Under the pieces are notes generated by a model. It saw only the letters and a list, made by a program, of their open reading frames with translations. It ran no database searches and was not told the DNA's origin. A stretch of 34,582 nt of DNA, from positions 1 through 34,582 of the IMG/VR virus record IMGVR_UViG_3300010373_000098. One strand, given 5' to 3'. Source of the stretch: a virus. Made by a program: the position numbers and the translations under genes. Numbering within the stretch: the first letter of the stretch is position 1; each line of letters opens with the position of its first letter. This document shows, one piece after another, positions 1-9,300 of this stretch.

Positions 1-362
1 GGGGTGCCGTTGACAATGTATTTATGCAGCCCGGTCGAGCCGTCGCCGCGCAGTCCAACGATGTGGAAATCGTTATTGTTCTTGAGTCCGAAGCCGACCA
101 TGGCGAGCTTGCCCTGCTGGGCGAGCTGCTGGAACTGCGGCGTGTAGCGGAAGGTGTATTGCCGGCCGGCCGCGACATTAGCCAGCGGCACGACGAATTT
201 ACCGAAGGAGCCCGGCTTAACCTTGCCCTTGATTGTCGTATTGCCCGACGCGGTTGTTGTCACAACGGGCTGGTCGACAAAGCCACCGTCGCTTGAACCG
301 CCACCACTACCGACAACCACAGCGTTGCCCGGCCCACGTCGGCCGATCATATGAGGAAGCAT
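1..362 (-). CDS. tail/fibre-associated structural protein, 3' end outside window
   Basis: An open frame starts at the ATG at 362 and runs off the left edge with about 120 residues visible. A Shine-Dalgarno-like AGGA lies 8-9 bases before the ATG. The N-terminus (MLPHMIGRRG) is followed by a Gly/Ser-rich linker and then a beta-rich segment with many Thr, Val and Gly, as in phage receptor-binding or fibre-accessory proteins. It is the last visible gene of the late operon and is in the same frame as the preceding gene, whose TAG stop lies only three codons upstream; the good ribosome site argues for a separate gene. No family was recognised. Confidence 0.7.
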   Translation of the reverse strand, partial: MLPHMIGRRGPGNAVVVGSGGGSSDGGFVDQPVVTTTASGNTTIKGKVKPGSFGKFVVPLANVAAGRQYTFRYTPQFQQLAQQGKLAMVGFGLKNNNDFHIVGLRGDGSTGLHKYIVNGT

Positions 363-371
363 CTGATGATC

Positions 372-1019
372 CTAAGCTGAGAGGGCTGGCAGCGAGCCGT
401 CTGAGACCGGCGCGGTCACCACGCACGATTTGATAGTGAGAGCATCGCCGACGGTGTTGCCTGGATACCCACCGAAGGCCGCTGCGATTGGCGTTATGCC
501 AAAGCTGATCGATGTGTCGGAAACCACGGAGCGCCCATCGACGGAGAAGATGACTTTTGCATCCGCTCGGGTGATCGCAATCTTGTGAACGTTGTCGCCG
601 ATTGCGCCGGAACTATCCTCTGCCTGCCGAAAGTTGATGCCGGCGAAGTCCTGCACGTTCATGAAGTGGCCGCCAAGCCCATCCTTGCGTTTGACCTGGA
701 CGGCGTTGTCATTGGAGCCGTCCGCCATCACGAAAGGCAGGATATTATTGGACGAGGTGAAGTGATCCCATGCAAGGACCATCGTCCAGTCAGCCGTGAG
801 CAGATAGGTTAGCGCATCGCCGAGGATGCCGACCGTCGCGGCCGAGTCCGCGATCACAAGGCCTGTGCCGTCAATCCATGTAGGTTGGTCGACGATATCG
901 GTGGCAGTCACCGTCACGCCATTGACCGAATAGACGTGGTTGATAAAATCGAAGTTGATCGGGTCACTTGGCGGAGGCGGTGAGCCTCCCGCCAATATGA
1001 ACGGGTTGAGCAGCATCAT
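372..1019 (-). CDS. tail fibre / tip-associated protein
   Basis: A 215-residue protein directly downstream of the fibre-like gene, with start ATG overlapping the upstream TGA. After a short Pro-rich segment (about residues 12-18) the rest reads as a beta-sandwich, with repeated short hydrophobic strands and a stretch around residues 80-190 (DWTMVLAWDHF, HKIAITRADAKVIFSVDG) that resembles laminin-G/concanavalin-type carbohydrate-binding folds. A role in host surface binding is inferred from fold impression and position at the end of the tail module; no close family was identified. It ends in TAG, so TAG serves as a normal stop in this phage. Confidence 0.75.
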   Translation of the reverse strand: MMLLNPFILAGGSPPPPSDPINFDFINHVYSVNGVTVTATDIVDQPTWIDGTGLVIADSAATVGILGDALTYLLTADWTMVLAWDHFTSSNNILPFVMADGSNDNAVQVKRKDGLGGHFMNVQDFAGINFRQAEDSSGAIGDNVHKIAITRADAKVIFSVDGRSVVSDTSISFGITPIAAAFGGYPGNTVGDALTIKSCVVTAPVSDGSLPALSA

Positions 1020-1480
1020 GCGCGGGTGCCGAACAGGGTTAGCTTGAGGCCTTTGGCGGTGCCATCGCCGACCTGATCGATATCGATGCTCATCTCGGCA
1101 TCGTCGGTCAGCGCACTGGTGCCGATCACCGCTGGCGTCGCCGCCGTAACAGAGGTTTTCTCGGTGTTGTCGATGGTCAGGAGCGTCGAGAGGACCGACG
1201 AGCCGCCCTGGTTGATGTCGACGGTGAAGATCGAGCCGGATGACTGAGCCGTCGAGAGCGACGCGCGGACGCCGGCCAGCGTGATGGCGCGCGGCATGCG
1301 GAACGTGATCTTGGCCGTCCCCGCTGTCAGCGCCGTCGTCTCATCCGACGCCGCGACAGTCATTTCCCAATTGGCGTAGAGCTCGTCGAAATTGCTTTTC
1401 GCCTTGCTGAAAGCATCGCGGATCGGATCGCCGGTTCCGTCGTTGGCAACCGTACCGATGTTGATGACTTGCTTGCTCAT
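1016..1480 (-). CDS. tail fibre N-terminal type protein
   Basis: A 154-residue protein. Residues 5-35 (INIGTVANDGTGDPIRDAF, then a KANFDELY-like motif) match the N-terminal signature common in phage tail fibre or baseplate-attachment proteins (GTxxNDGTGDxLRxAFxKxNxNFxEL). The remainder is a beta-rich domain. It starts at an ATG overlapping the TAA of the tail-tip gene (TAATG) and its TGA overlaps the next start, so these genes are translationally coupled. It probably connects receptor-binding parts to the tail tip. Confidence 0.8.
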   Translation of the reverse strand: MSKQVINIGTVANDGTGDPIRDAFSKAKSNFDELYANWEMTVAASDETTALTAGTAKITFRMPRAITLAGVRASLSTAQSSGSIFTVDINQGGSSVLSTLLTIDNTEKTSVTAATPAVIGTSALTDDAEMSIDIDQVGDGTAKGLKLTLFGTRA

Positions 1481-4400
1481 TAGGCTGCATCCGCTGTGAA
1501 GGCGGTGCTATCCGCCAAGATGATGGAATTGTCGGCCGTCATGGAGCCCGGATCGAGGACGACGCGCGCTCGGGCCTTGTAGCCCCTGCCGGCAACGGCG
1601 CGCGTCTGGCCCGGAACCAGAATGCTCAGCGCGCTCATCATGAAGACATCGAAGGTGATTTCCGCCGGCGGATCGGAACCAAAGTCCGTAACCACATCAG
1701 CGGTGGCATAGTGGACCGAGCCCGTTGCTGAGGTCAGGGTCCGCTTGTAGGTGACGCCATTGTAGATATCGATTTCGAAGGCCAGCGCCGCCTCACCGAA
1801 ATTCGATGGATTGAGGCCGGCCGCGAGCCGGGAACGATAGTCCCAGGAGATGTCGAGACCATCGGGCGACGCCACGACAGCATTGAGATTGACCGGCGCA
1901 TACGGCGTCTCCGCCGCACCAATGATGGTGTGCGGAACAACCGTTCCCGTCGCCGGGTTTTGAGTGAGGCCGATTGCCTTGTAGAATTTCGTTCCGCCGA
2001 GATCTGTTAGCGGATGCGAAACGCCCTTGAGCCAAGAGGCGTCGATCATTACGAACTGATCGCCAACCTGATGCCGATAGGCGAAAACCTCGGTGCCGCG
2101 ATATCCTCGAATTGTGAAGCCCGAGAGCGTGAACGTGCCATCGCCATTGTCGACCGCAGTCTTGTAGCCGACGCCTTCCCACCGGCCCGGTGCACCGATG
2201 AAAGCAAAGTTCGCGCCGGCAAGAACCTGGTCTTCGGTCTTGTTGACGAGCAGCGTTGCGTCACCGGCCGTTTTGCGAAACGTGACCGTCGAAGTGTCGG
2301 TCAGTGCGAATGGATCGAGCGGGTTGCCGAGAACCGTCGTGCAGATGCCCAGAACGCCATTCTGAGGGGCTTGGGAGAGCAGCGCAGTCAGATCGGCCGC
2401 AGTGTCGCCCCGGAGCAGCAAGCCGCCTCCCCAGCCTGCCTGCCCGCGTGAGGCCACAACGCCATATTGGCGAAGCCCGGTCCCACCGAGATCATCGCCA
2501 TAGCGGAACAGCGGCACGTCGAGATGGATGTATTGCGTCGAGAGCGTGATCGGAACCGATCCTATTCCCGTATTGGTCACGGGGTTGATAGTCGTCGCCA
2601 CCGAGGTCTGGAAATCGCTGGCCTGGATGTCGATCGACATGTCGCGGTTCAATGCGACGCTGGCGATCTGGGCGCCGAATGCGATATCCCCGCTTGGAAC
2701 CGAAACGACATCGCCGGGCAGCAATGTCGGCCTGCCCATCAGCGAAAAGTTGTGATCCCGCAACCGCATCTGCGCTTTGAAATATTTCTGCGTGCAGAAG
2801 GTTTTCGCGTCGAGGTCAGACATCACCATCGGCGTCGAGTATTTGTCGACCTTGATGGAGTTGTTGACCGCCGGCATCTGGAAGGAGGCGGGGCGGGAGT
2901 TGTAGTCCGTCTTGGAGAAATAGGTGAGTTCCACCCGCGAGGTCGTGCGGATGGCGGCTTCGTCCGAACTGTCGATCGCCGACTTGTCGCCAAAGACCAG
3001 ATCGGCCGTGGTCAGCGTCGCATCATAGGCGAAGGCATCATCTTGACCCGGTTTCTTGAAATAGAAGCCGGAGCCGATATCGGCGAAGGAGAAGCTATAG
3101 ATGTCGGCGATTGCCTGGACCGCCGTCCTGACGTTGGTGTCGGAAGCGATGACGAAGCCATAGCCGGTGATGCCACTGAATCCCTCGAAGGTCAGTTCGG
3201 ACGGGCCATAGCCGGCCAGCGACATCACCTTGGTTAGGATGAAGGTGTCCAGCGCCACAAGGCGCGGCAAGGTGCTTGGAAGCCGATGCTCGACCCAGAC
3301 ATAGCCGCCATAGAGGAAATAGGATGCCTTGGCCTGATCGACGAATGGAACCTCAAATGTAAAGGCGGGCACGGTGAAATCGCTGATCTTGGTCGCCGTC
3401 TTCCCCGCGATATCGACACCCCAGATTTCATGCGTTCCATGGATGAAGATTGCGGTTCCAGGTTTCGGGACCGTTCGATCCGTCGTCAATGGACCCGACA
3501 TGCTTTCCAGCAGCACTGAAATGGTGAAAGTATCGACAAGCCCACTATCGGGGGCAATGCGGCGCGCATTGAAGACGCCAGAATTGGTTTCCATGACCAG
3601 TAGGTATTCAGTCAGCGGGTCATAATGAATCCCTGAGACGTTCCCGGCCGGACTGTAGACGATGGCGAAAGACCAGCCATCACCGTTGAAAGTGACTTCA
3701 TAGACATAGCCAGCGCTGGCCGCCGTGTTGGAGAAAAAGGACGCGGACCCTTGCCCAATCCTGCCCCTGACAAATGGACCGCTGAACGATGTCGCGTTGC
3801 GCGTGACATCCACCGTGCCGGCGACAAGATCGATGACAGCGAAGGCGGACGGATTGCCGCCGGAGCCTTCTGCATCATTGCCGGCAATCAGCCATTTGCC
3901 GCCAAACTGCTCGGCGACATACCAGACGAAATCTTCACCTGGGTCTTCAGAGAACTCAGCGACGATAGCGCCTGTCGCGGCATTGTAGACCCGTGTCGGG
4001 GAACCAAGATCAGAAGGGATGGAGAGCTTGACCCAGACATAGCCGGACCCGCGAAGGCAAAGCAGCGTCGGCGTCGTGCTGGCCGCATAAGCATCCGACC
4101 CAGCAAGCGGGATTCGATACCGCTCAAGATGCGTGTCGGCATCAAGGACGGAAAGATAGCAACTGCCAAGACCTGGAATATCAGCGGCGGTCAGCACCTG
4201 ATAGATGGCGGATTCGGTCGGATCATAGCCGGCATGCTCATAGGAGTAGAGTGGCGCGCCTGTCGTTGGAGCTGTGCCGGTCCACGCAATCGGATGGGTG
4301 CCGCCATCGTCGTCGGCCGCGTTGGAAATGACGCATTTGACGGTTGGCAAGCTTGTAGTGACATAGCCGTCGATGAAGATCATGGCGAAGCGCTGCCATG

Positions 4401-4914
4401 CGCCAGCCTTGGCACCGATGACAGATTTCGTGATCGGATCGACGGCGGTCTGTGTCCCGCCATAGAAGCGGAAGGGTTGCGAGGCGCCTATGCCGTTTTC
4501 TGCATCGTACACAACGACATCGTTGATCTCGACGCGGATCAGCTCGTAGCCATCGCCAAACGGATCATAGGCCAGGAGATAGCCGATCTGTGCAATCTGC
4601 TGCGTGCTTGATGCCGGGTTGCTTACTGGTGTTGTGGCCGGGGTTCCCTGACCGCCTAACAAAGTTGGCCCGGCGGCGAATCCTATGAGCCCTGGCCTGC
4701 CAGAACTATCGTCGGTGGTCGAAGTAGAAACAATCGCGGTGCCACCAATGACCGGGATGCCCTCCACCTTACCCGTACCGATGACGATCGGAATTGAGCG
4801 GCCAAGAACATTTGAGGGCGTAAAGGGTGTAGCCGAAACAGGATCGATCTGCTTCGTCGTGTCAACGCTGCCGGGGATGATAGCCCCCGTTGCGAACCCG
4901 ATGATACCAGCCAT
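1480..4914 (-). CDS. tail tip / central fibre protein (gpJ or GTA gp15-like)
   Basis: A large protein of 1144 residues starting MAGIIGFATG. The chosen start overlaps the stop of the DUF2163 gene as TGATG; a longer frame from 5010 would overlap that gene without reason. It opens with a Gly-rich hydrophobic segment typical of the tail-tip proteins that follow lambda gpI/gpK or GTA gp14, contains a beta-propeller-like middle region with many Asp/Gly/Tyr, and a C-terminal part with FN3-like stretches (around residues 990-1090, ALAFEIDIYNG). Position after the DUF2460 and DUF2163 genes is that of the GTA gp15 host-contact protein. No NlpC/P60 peptidase gene separates them, unlike in gene transfer agents. 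Confidence 0.8.
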   Translation of the reverse strand: MAGIIGFATGAIIPGSVDTTKQIDPVSATPFTPSNVLGRSIPIVIGTGKVEGIPVIGGTAIVSTSTTDDSSGRPGLIGFAAGPTLLGGQGTPATTPVSNPASSTQQIAQIGYLLAYDPFGDGYELIRVEINDVVVYDAENGIGASQPFRFYGGTQTAVDPITKSVIGAKAGAWQRFAMIFIDGYVTTSLPTVKCVISNAADDDGGTHPIAWTGTAPTTGAPLYSYEHAGYDPTESAIYQVLTAADIPGLGSCYLSVLDADTHLERYRIPLAGSDAYAASTTPTLLCLRGSGYVWVKLSIPSDLGSPTRVYNAATGAIVAEFSEDPGEDFVWYVAEQFGGKWLIAGNDAEGSGGNPSAFAVIDLVAGTVDVTRNATSFSGPFVRGRIGQGSASFFSNTAASAGYVYEVTFNGDGWSFAIVYSPAGNVSGIHYDPLTEYLLVMETNSGVFNARRIAPDSGLVDTFTISVLLESMSGPLTTDRTVPKPGTAIFIHGTHEIWGVDIAGKTATKISDFTVPAFTFEVPFVDQAKASYFLYGGYVWVEHRLPSTLPRLVALDTFILTKVMSLAGYGPSELTFEGFSGITGYGFVIASDTNVRTAVQAIADIYSFSFADIGSGFYFKKPGQDDAFAYDATLTTADLVFGDKSAIDSSDEAAIRTTSRVELTYFSKTDYNSRPASFQMPAVNNSIKVDKYSTPMVMSDLDAKTFCTQKYFKAQMRLRDHNFSLMGRPTLLPGDVVSVPSGDIAFGAQIASVALNRDMSIDIQASDFQTSVATTINPVTNTGIGSVPITLSTQYIHLDVPLFRYGDDLGGTGLRQYGVVASRGQAGWGGGLLLRGDTAADLTALLSQAPQNGVLGICTTVLGNPLDPFALTDTSTVTFRKTAGDATLLVNKTEDQVLAGANFAFIGAPGRWEGVGYKTAVDNGDGTFTLSGFTIRGYRGTEVFAYRHQVGDQFVMIDASWLKGVSHPLTDLGGTKFYKAIGLTQNPATGTVVPHTIIGAAETPYAPVNLNAVVASPDGLDISWDYRSRLAAGLNPSNFGEAALAFEIDIYNGVTYKRTLTSATGSVHYATADVVTDFGSDPPAEITFDVFMMSALSILVPGQTRAVAGRGYKARARVVLDPGSMTADNSIILADSTAFTADAA

Positions 4915-5750
4915 CAGATGCCGTCCGCGAGTTGAAAGGGCGTATAGTCCTGTCCGGGATAACGATTGATGTTGTTGAAGCTGATGCAGCCGTCGCGAGT
5001 GAGCGGACATCCGGCTGAAATGGTCAAAGTATCCCCGACATGGATATCGAAAGGAACGACTGTCACCAGTTGGACAGCGCCCGTTCCCGAGACCCAGAGC
5101 CGGACATTTTCCTTCGCGCCAACATTGGATCCCGAGGTGAAGGTAACGACGCCATGGGTAAAATCGAGATGCGCGGGATTGGTCACGGTGATGGTGAATT
5201 TGCCATTATCGGTGACGCCTGCGACGGTCGCAGTGAGCGTGTAGATGGCCAGATTGACGCCGCACTGAGGACTGCCGAACTTATAGCTGCAGTCCGGTTG
5301 CACGGTCGGCAGGATGATGTCCGCCAGCGCGTCGGCCTTGGTGATGATCTCGATCGAACCGGCCAGGCGATCGGTGAACGTGGTCTTGCCGACGAAGCCG
5401 GTGATGAGGATTTCGCGGTCGGATGGATTGGAGGAATCCGCCAGCCAAACCGTGATGGTGGCCCCGCGCCAGGCTCCGCGCTTGATGTCGTCGGACAGGA
5501 TCGGGCCGACGCTATCGAATGGCAGGGCGAAATCGAGACCGGCCGGACGGCCGCCATTGGCCACCGTGAACTTGGTGACGGTGAAGCCAGGGGAATGAAG
5601 GAACGTATGGCCGCTTACGACCTGATCAGCATCGAAGTCGGTGACTCTCACAACAGGCGTGATTCCATTGTTGAGTTCGATATGGAAGCAGCGCGTGATC
5701 TCCTCGCCCGATATCTTGGCGACGAGCGTAGGCGACCAGTCCCTGCTCAC
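4914..5750 (-). CDS. DUF2163 baseplate hub protein (GTA gp13 / lambda gpL-like)
   Basis: A 278-residue protein starting at a GTG that overlaps the previous TGA (GTGA). The N-terminal half carries the DUF2163 pattern (FHIELNNG, VVRVTDFDAD, HSPGFTVTKF, a GRPAGLDFALP segment). The C-terminal half has four conserved cysteines: two in CSYKFGSPQC near residue 155 and two in CPLTRDGC near residue 250, followed by FNNINRYPGQDY. In lambda gpL and the GTA hub these cysteines hold an iron-sulphur cluster. The protein forms the ring joining tail tube to tip. All four cysteines are present, so the cluster is probably retained. Confidence 0.9.
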   Translation of the reverse strand: MSRDWSPTLVAKISGEEITRCFHIELNNGITPVVRVTDFDADQVVSGHTFLHSPGFTVTKFTVANGGRPAGLDFALPFDSVGPILSDDIKRGAWRGATITVWLADSSNPSDREILITGFVGKTTFTDRLAGSIEIITKADALADIILPTVQPDCSYKFGSPQCGVNLAIYTLTATVAGVTDNGKFTITVTNPAHLDFTHGVVTFTSGSNVGAKENVRLWVSGTGAVQLVTVVPFDIHVGDTLTISAGCPLTRDGCISFNNINRYPGQDYTPFQLADGI

Positions 5751-6352
5751 GGTATGACTTCCACGGCCTGAAGGCCATCGACGCTGATGGCTGCAAGACC
5801 CTGATTAGCCAAGACGGTGGAGAATGCATCGCCCTCGAAGCGGACAGGGACGTAGAACTGCCCGTCATAGCTTGGGATGACGCCAGCTGCCGGCGCAGAC
5901 ACAAAGGTAATCGCCCCGGTCGAATTGACGGTATAATCCGTGGTCAAGACCTTCGGCACGCCATTCAGATAGACGACAAGCGTCCCGGCCTTGAGGTAGC
6001 GAATAATCCGCTCATAGGGATTGTTCCCCGCCGTGTAGGTCTTGATGCATTGGAAGGTAGTTTGAACGCCATCGCCGATGCCGATCTGTTCGCCGACGCA
6101 CTGATAGTCGGCCCAGTCCTTGAACAGGAAGGCTTTGAAGTCGCCGCGACGATCAAACCAGAAGGCGCGCAAGGCCGTGACGACAGAAGCCGCCGCATTA
6201 TCCAGCATGAAGGAATAGACATGCCGCGCGATCGACAGGTTCTGCAGGCGCCGTTCCTGCATGTTGACCGAGACAACCTTGTCGGTGGAAAAGGTCGGGC
6301 CGCCCTTGAAGCCGACCGACAGCGTCTCCGGCATGATCAGATTATCGACCAT
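5747..6352 (-). CDS. DUF2460 distal tail protein (GTA gp12-like)
   Basis: A 201-residue protein with the DUF2460 pattern: an early GGPTFSTD motif, a central ALRAFWFDRRGDFKAFLFKDWADY block (about residues 60-85) and a DGVQTTFQ segment followed by a strand-rich domain with TDYTVNSTGAITFVSAP. Members form the distal tail ring below the tape measure. The start at 6352 has a GAGG ribosome site 8-9 bases away and overlaps the 3' end of the tape measure gene by 11 bases. It is followed by the DUF2163 gene with a GTGA overlap, the standard order in GTA-like tails. Confidence 0.9.
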   Translation of the reverse strand: MVDNLIMPETLSVGFKGGPTFSTDKVVSVNMQERRLQNLSIARHVYSFMLDNAAASVVTALRAFWFDRRGDFKAFLFKDWADYQCVGEQIGIGDGVQTTFQCIKTYTAGNNPYERIIRYLKAGTLVVYLNGVPKVLTTDYTVNSTGAITFVSAPAAGVIPSYDGQFYVPVRFEGDAFSTVLANQGLAAISVDGLQAVEVIP

Positions 6353-9300
6353 TGACGGACCTCAGAGCGTCACGAATGCCAAGCGCGGTCTGCCGGCGGA
6401 TTTCCGCCTGGCTGGCTGGTGATGGCGGCGTGTTGCCGTTCCAGTTGTGGGTCTGGTTGATGACAATCGGGCGATTGTCGTTAGTACCAGATGACCCTGC
6501 GCTTCCAGACCCCGGCCGCACATCGGCAAACTGCTGCGGAGTGGCAATGATCACCTTCTCGTTTGGGTTCTTGAAGAACTCGACCTTTTGAGTGTCACTG
6601 CTATCGATGCCACCAGTGGCAAAACCCATTACCCCGTTCGTTTTGGCGAGCGCTTGCGCATAGGCTTGGGCATATTGAGTTGTGCCAGGCGTGAGCCCAT
6701 TGAGCAGCGCGTTGTTTGGATCCCCGCCGTGCAGGGCTGAATAGGCGCCTCCGCTCGACAACGATCCGCCGCCGGTCGGGTTGCCAACCGATGACATGCC
6801 GCCATAGGTGACGGCATAGGCGATCTGCTCGGGAGAGGCGCCCAAGCCACTCGAGCCATAGCCAACTGGTCCGCCCCCACCGATCGCAGCATAGTTGGCC
6901 CGCGCAGTGCCGAGCGCCTGAAGGTATTGCATAAACTGCGCATCACCCTGGCTGCTGCCGCCCGCCGACGAAGACCCGCCGGACGACAGACCCGAGCTGG
7001 CGGCCAATCCTGCCGTCTTGATGTCGTCGAGCAGTTGCGCAGTCTTCTGCGTCGCCGCCTCGATGTTCATCAGGACGACCCAGTAGCGATCGTTTTCCTT
7101 GGTGGCCTCGGTGCCGGTATAGCCAGATTGCGGGTTGGCGAGCGCCGAGCGCTGCTGTGGCGTGAAGATAGCCACGGTCTCGTCCGGTGATTTGAAGAAC
7201 GAGACCTGCTGCGTATCGCCAGGATGAATGACACCGCCAGTAGCGAAGCGAGTGACGTTGACGGTGCCCATTGGGCTGTCTCCGCTACCGCCCTGACTGC
7301 CATAGCCAGTGCTGGGCACCTGGTAGGCCGACATGGATGGCCCTGACTGCTGGCCAGGCACGCCACCATAACGGGTCACGCCAACGCCGCTGGTGCCGCC
7401 GGATGAATTGGGGACATCGTAAATCGACTGCGTTCCCGAGCCGACCTGCTGCGTCCTGACGGTGATCGTGACGGTCTTGTCGGGGAGATGCGCGATGCTG
7501 TTGCTAAGCGTCTGGACGTCGCCGGTAAGCTGGCGCACCTTTTCCTGACCCTGAACGATGCTGTTGATGAATTCGTTGACGCTGGCATTGTCGCCGCCAA
7601 GGGCGATCAGGCTGGCGCGTACCTGTTCAATGGCGTCATGTACGGCTCGCACCGAGGCCGTGCCCGAGTCGTATCGCTTGAAAATCTGGTCGATCGCATC
7701 GTAGGCGTTGGTGATGTCTGCCTGGGTTCCCTTGTCGCCGATGCCAAAGAGGGCATCTGGCGGCAGGTTCGAAATCGCGTCGAGTTGGTCCTTGATGTCG
7801 ACGATCTGCGACTTGAACCCCTCAAGCTTCTGCGTTGCGTCATTGATCCCGATCAACTGGTCGAGCTTGGCCTGTCCGAACAACTGGGTGATGTTAATGA
7901 TCGGCTCGGCGATATTGCCGATTTCGACCTTAACCCCAGCAGCTGCACTCCCCACCCGGCTGATTGCCACCCCGAACTCATTTGCGCCACCGATGGCCTG
8001 GTCAAAGCTGATGCCGCTAAGAGCTTTGAGGCTCGCTTCCTGGACGCTGAGATTTCGCGCCTGATTGAAGGTGTCGAGCGCCGCGCCGGAAGCGTGCGCC
8101 TTCACGATCATGTCGTCGAAGCGCAGGTTGATGTTGGCGATGGCACGGGCATAGGACGTCATGCCGGAAGTATCGGCGCTGTCTTGCACGTTCTTCAGCG
8201 CGTCAGCAGCAGCGTTGCCGGCTGAGACCATGTTGGCGATGATGTTAGCACCTTCATCGCCGCGCCCAACGGTGCTTCCGGCAAAGACGTTGGCCGCCGC
8301 GCCCACGCCACGCAACTTCAGTTCGAGCTCGGCCGCCTTGTTGGCCGAGTCCTGCAATGACGAGGCGAATTCATGGGCGTTTTTGTTCAACGCAGGGTCA
8401 ATGCGCAACTCGCCGAGCTTCGTCTGCACATCGCCGATGCTGATAGAGCCATTTTTGATCTCATCGCCGAGCTGCATAAATGCGTCGGAGCCAGCCGAGC
8501 CAAACAGGGCGAAATCGTTGCCGGTGACCGACAACCTGCTGCTGATGTCGGTCAGATAGGATTGGATCAGGTCTTTGTTGGCCTCGATCGCCTCCTTGGT
8601 GTCGGCGGCAGCGACGACGGTGGGGATTTTCGCCGCCTGCTCTTCATAAGCCTTCGCAGCATCGCCAGCCGCTGGATAAGCAGACGTGATCTCATCTATC
8701 AGCTTTTTGTGGTTTTCAAGGACGGTGTTGACGTCAGAAATGCCGCTGCCGAACCCACTAAATGCCTTTGCCGCCAGATCAAGGCCGATCGTCAGGCCCA
8801 GGAACCCAATTACGTAAGGGTTGAAAATGACAGACGCCAGCCCGCCAAACGCCTTCATGAAATTGGAGAGGGTGAGAACGCTGGTACCGGTCGAAACCAG
8901 CCGCTCATTGAGGACGATAAGCGAGCCGGGGATGCGCGAGAAGTTGCCCCGCGCCACCTCGGCGCCCAACACTGAAAACTCACGAGTAACACCCGCGCCA
9001 AGACCTGCTGTGTGTGCAGAGGCGACGCCGAGAGATTCCATGCCTGCGGCGGCACCCCGGCTGGCACCAGCTACGCCATCTTCGGCGACGGCCAATTCCC
9101 GGAAGACGGCAGCACTATCGCGCGCCGACTTCGTGGTGTTATTAATTAGGCCAAAGCTTTCATTGAGTGAATTGCGGAAGTTCGTGCCTGCCTGCTGTGC
9201 GGCAAAGGCTTGGACTTGCGCTTCAGTCAGGCCACGAAATGCCGCCGTCGCTTCGAGCGTCGCGGCAGTCATGACGCCTTCGGATTCGGCAATGCCGAGC

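Noticed and set aside
360-374. A second interrupted gene, since the TAG at 372 is in frame with the next gene
   Set aside because: The downstream ATG has its own AGGA site and the upstream protein ends naturally, so two genes are more likely than one broken gene.
2014-3237. Long plus-strand frames opposite the tail tip gene
   Set aside because: They mirror the codon pattern of a well supported minus-strand gene, have no ribosome sites and no recognisable domains.
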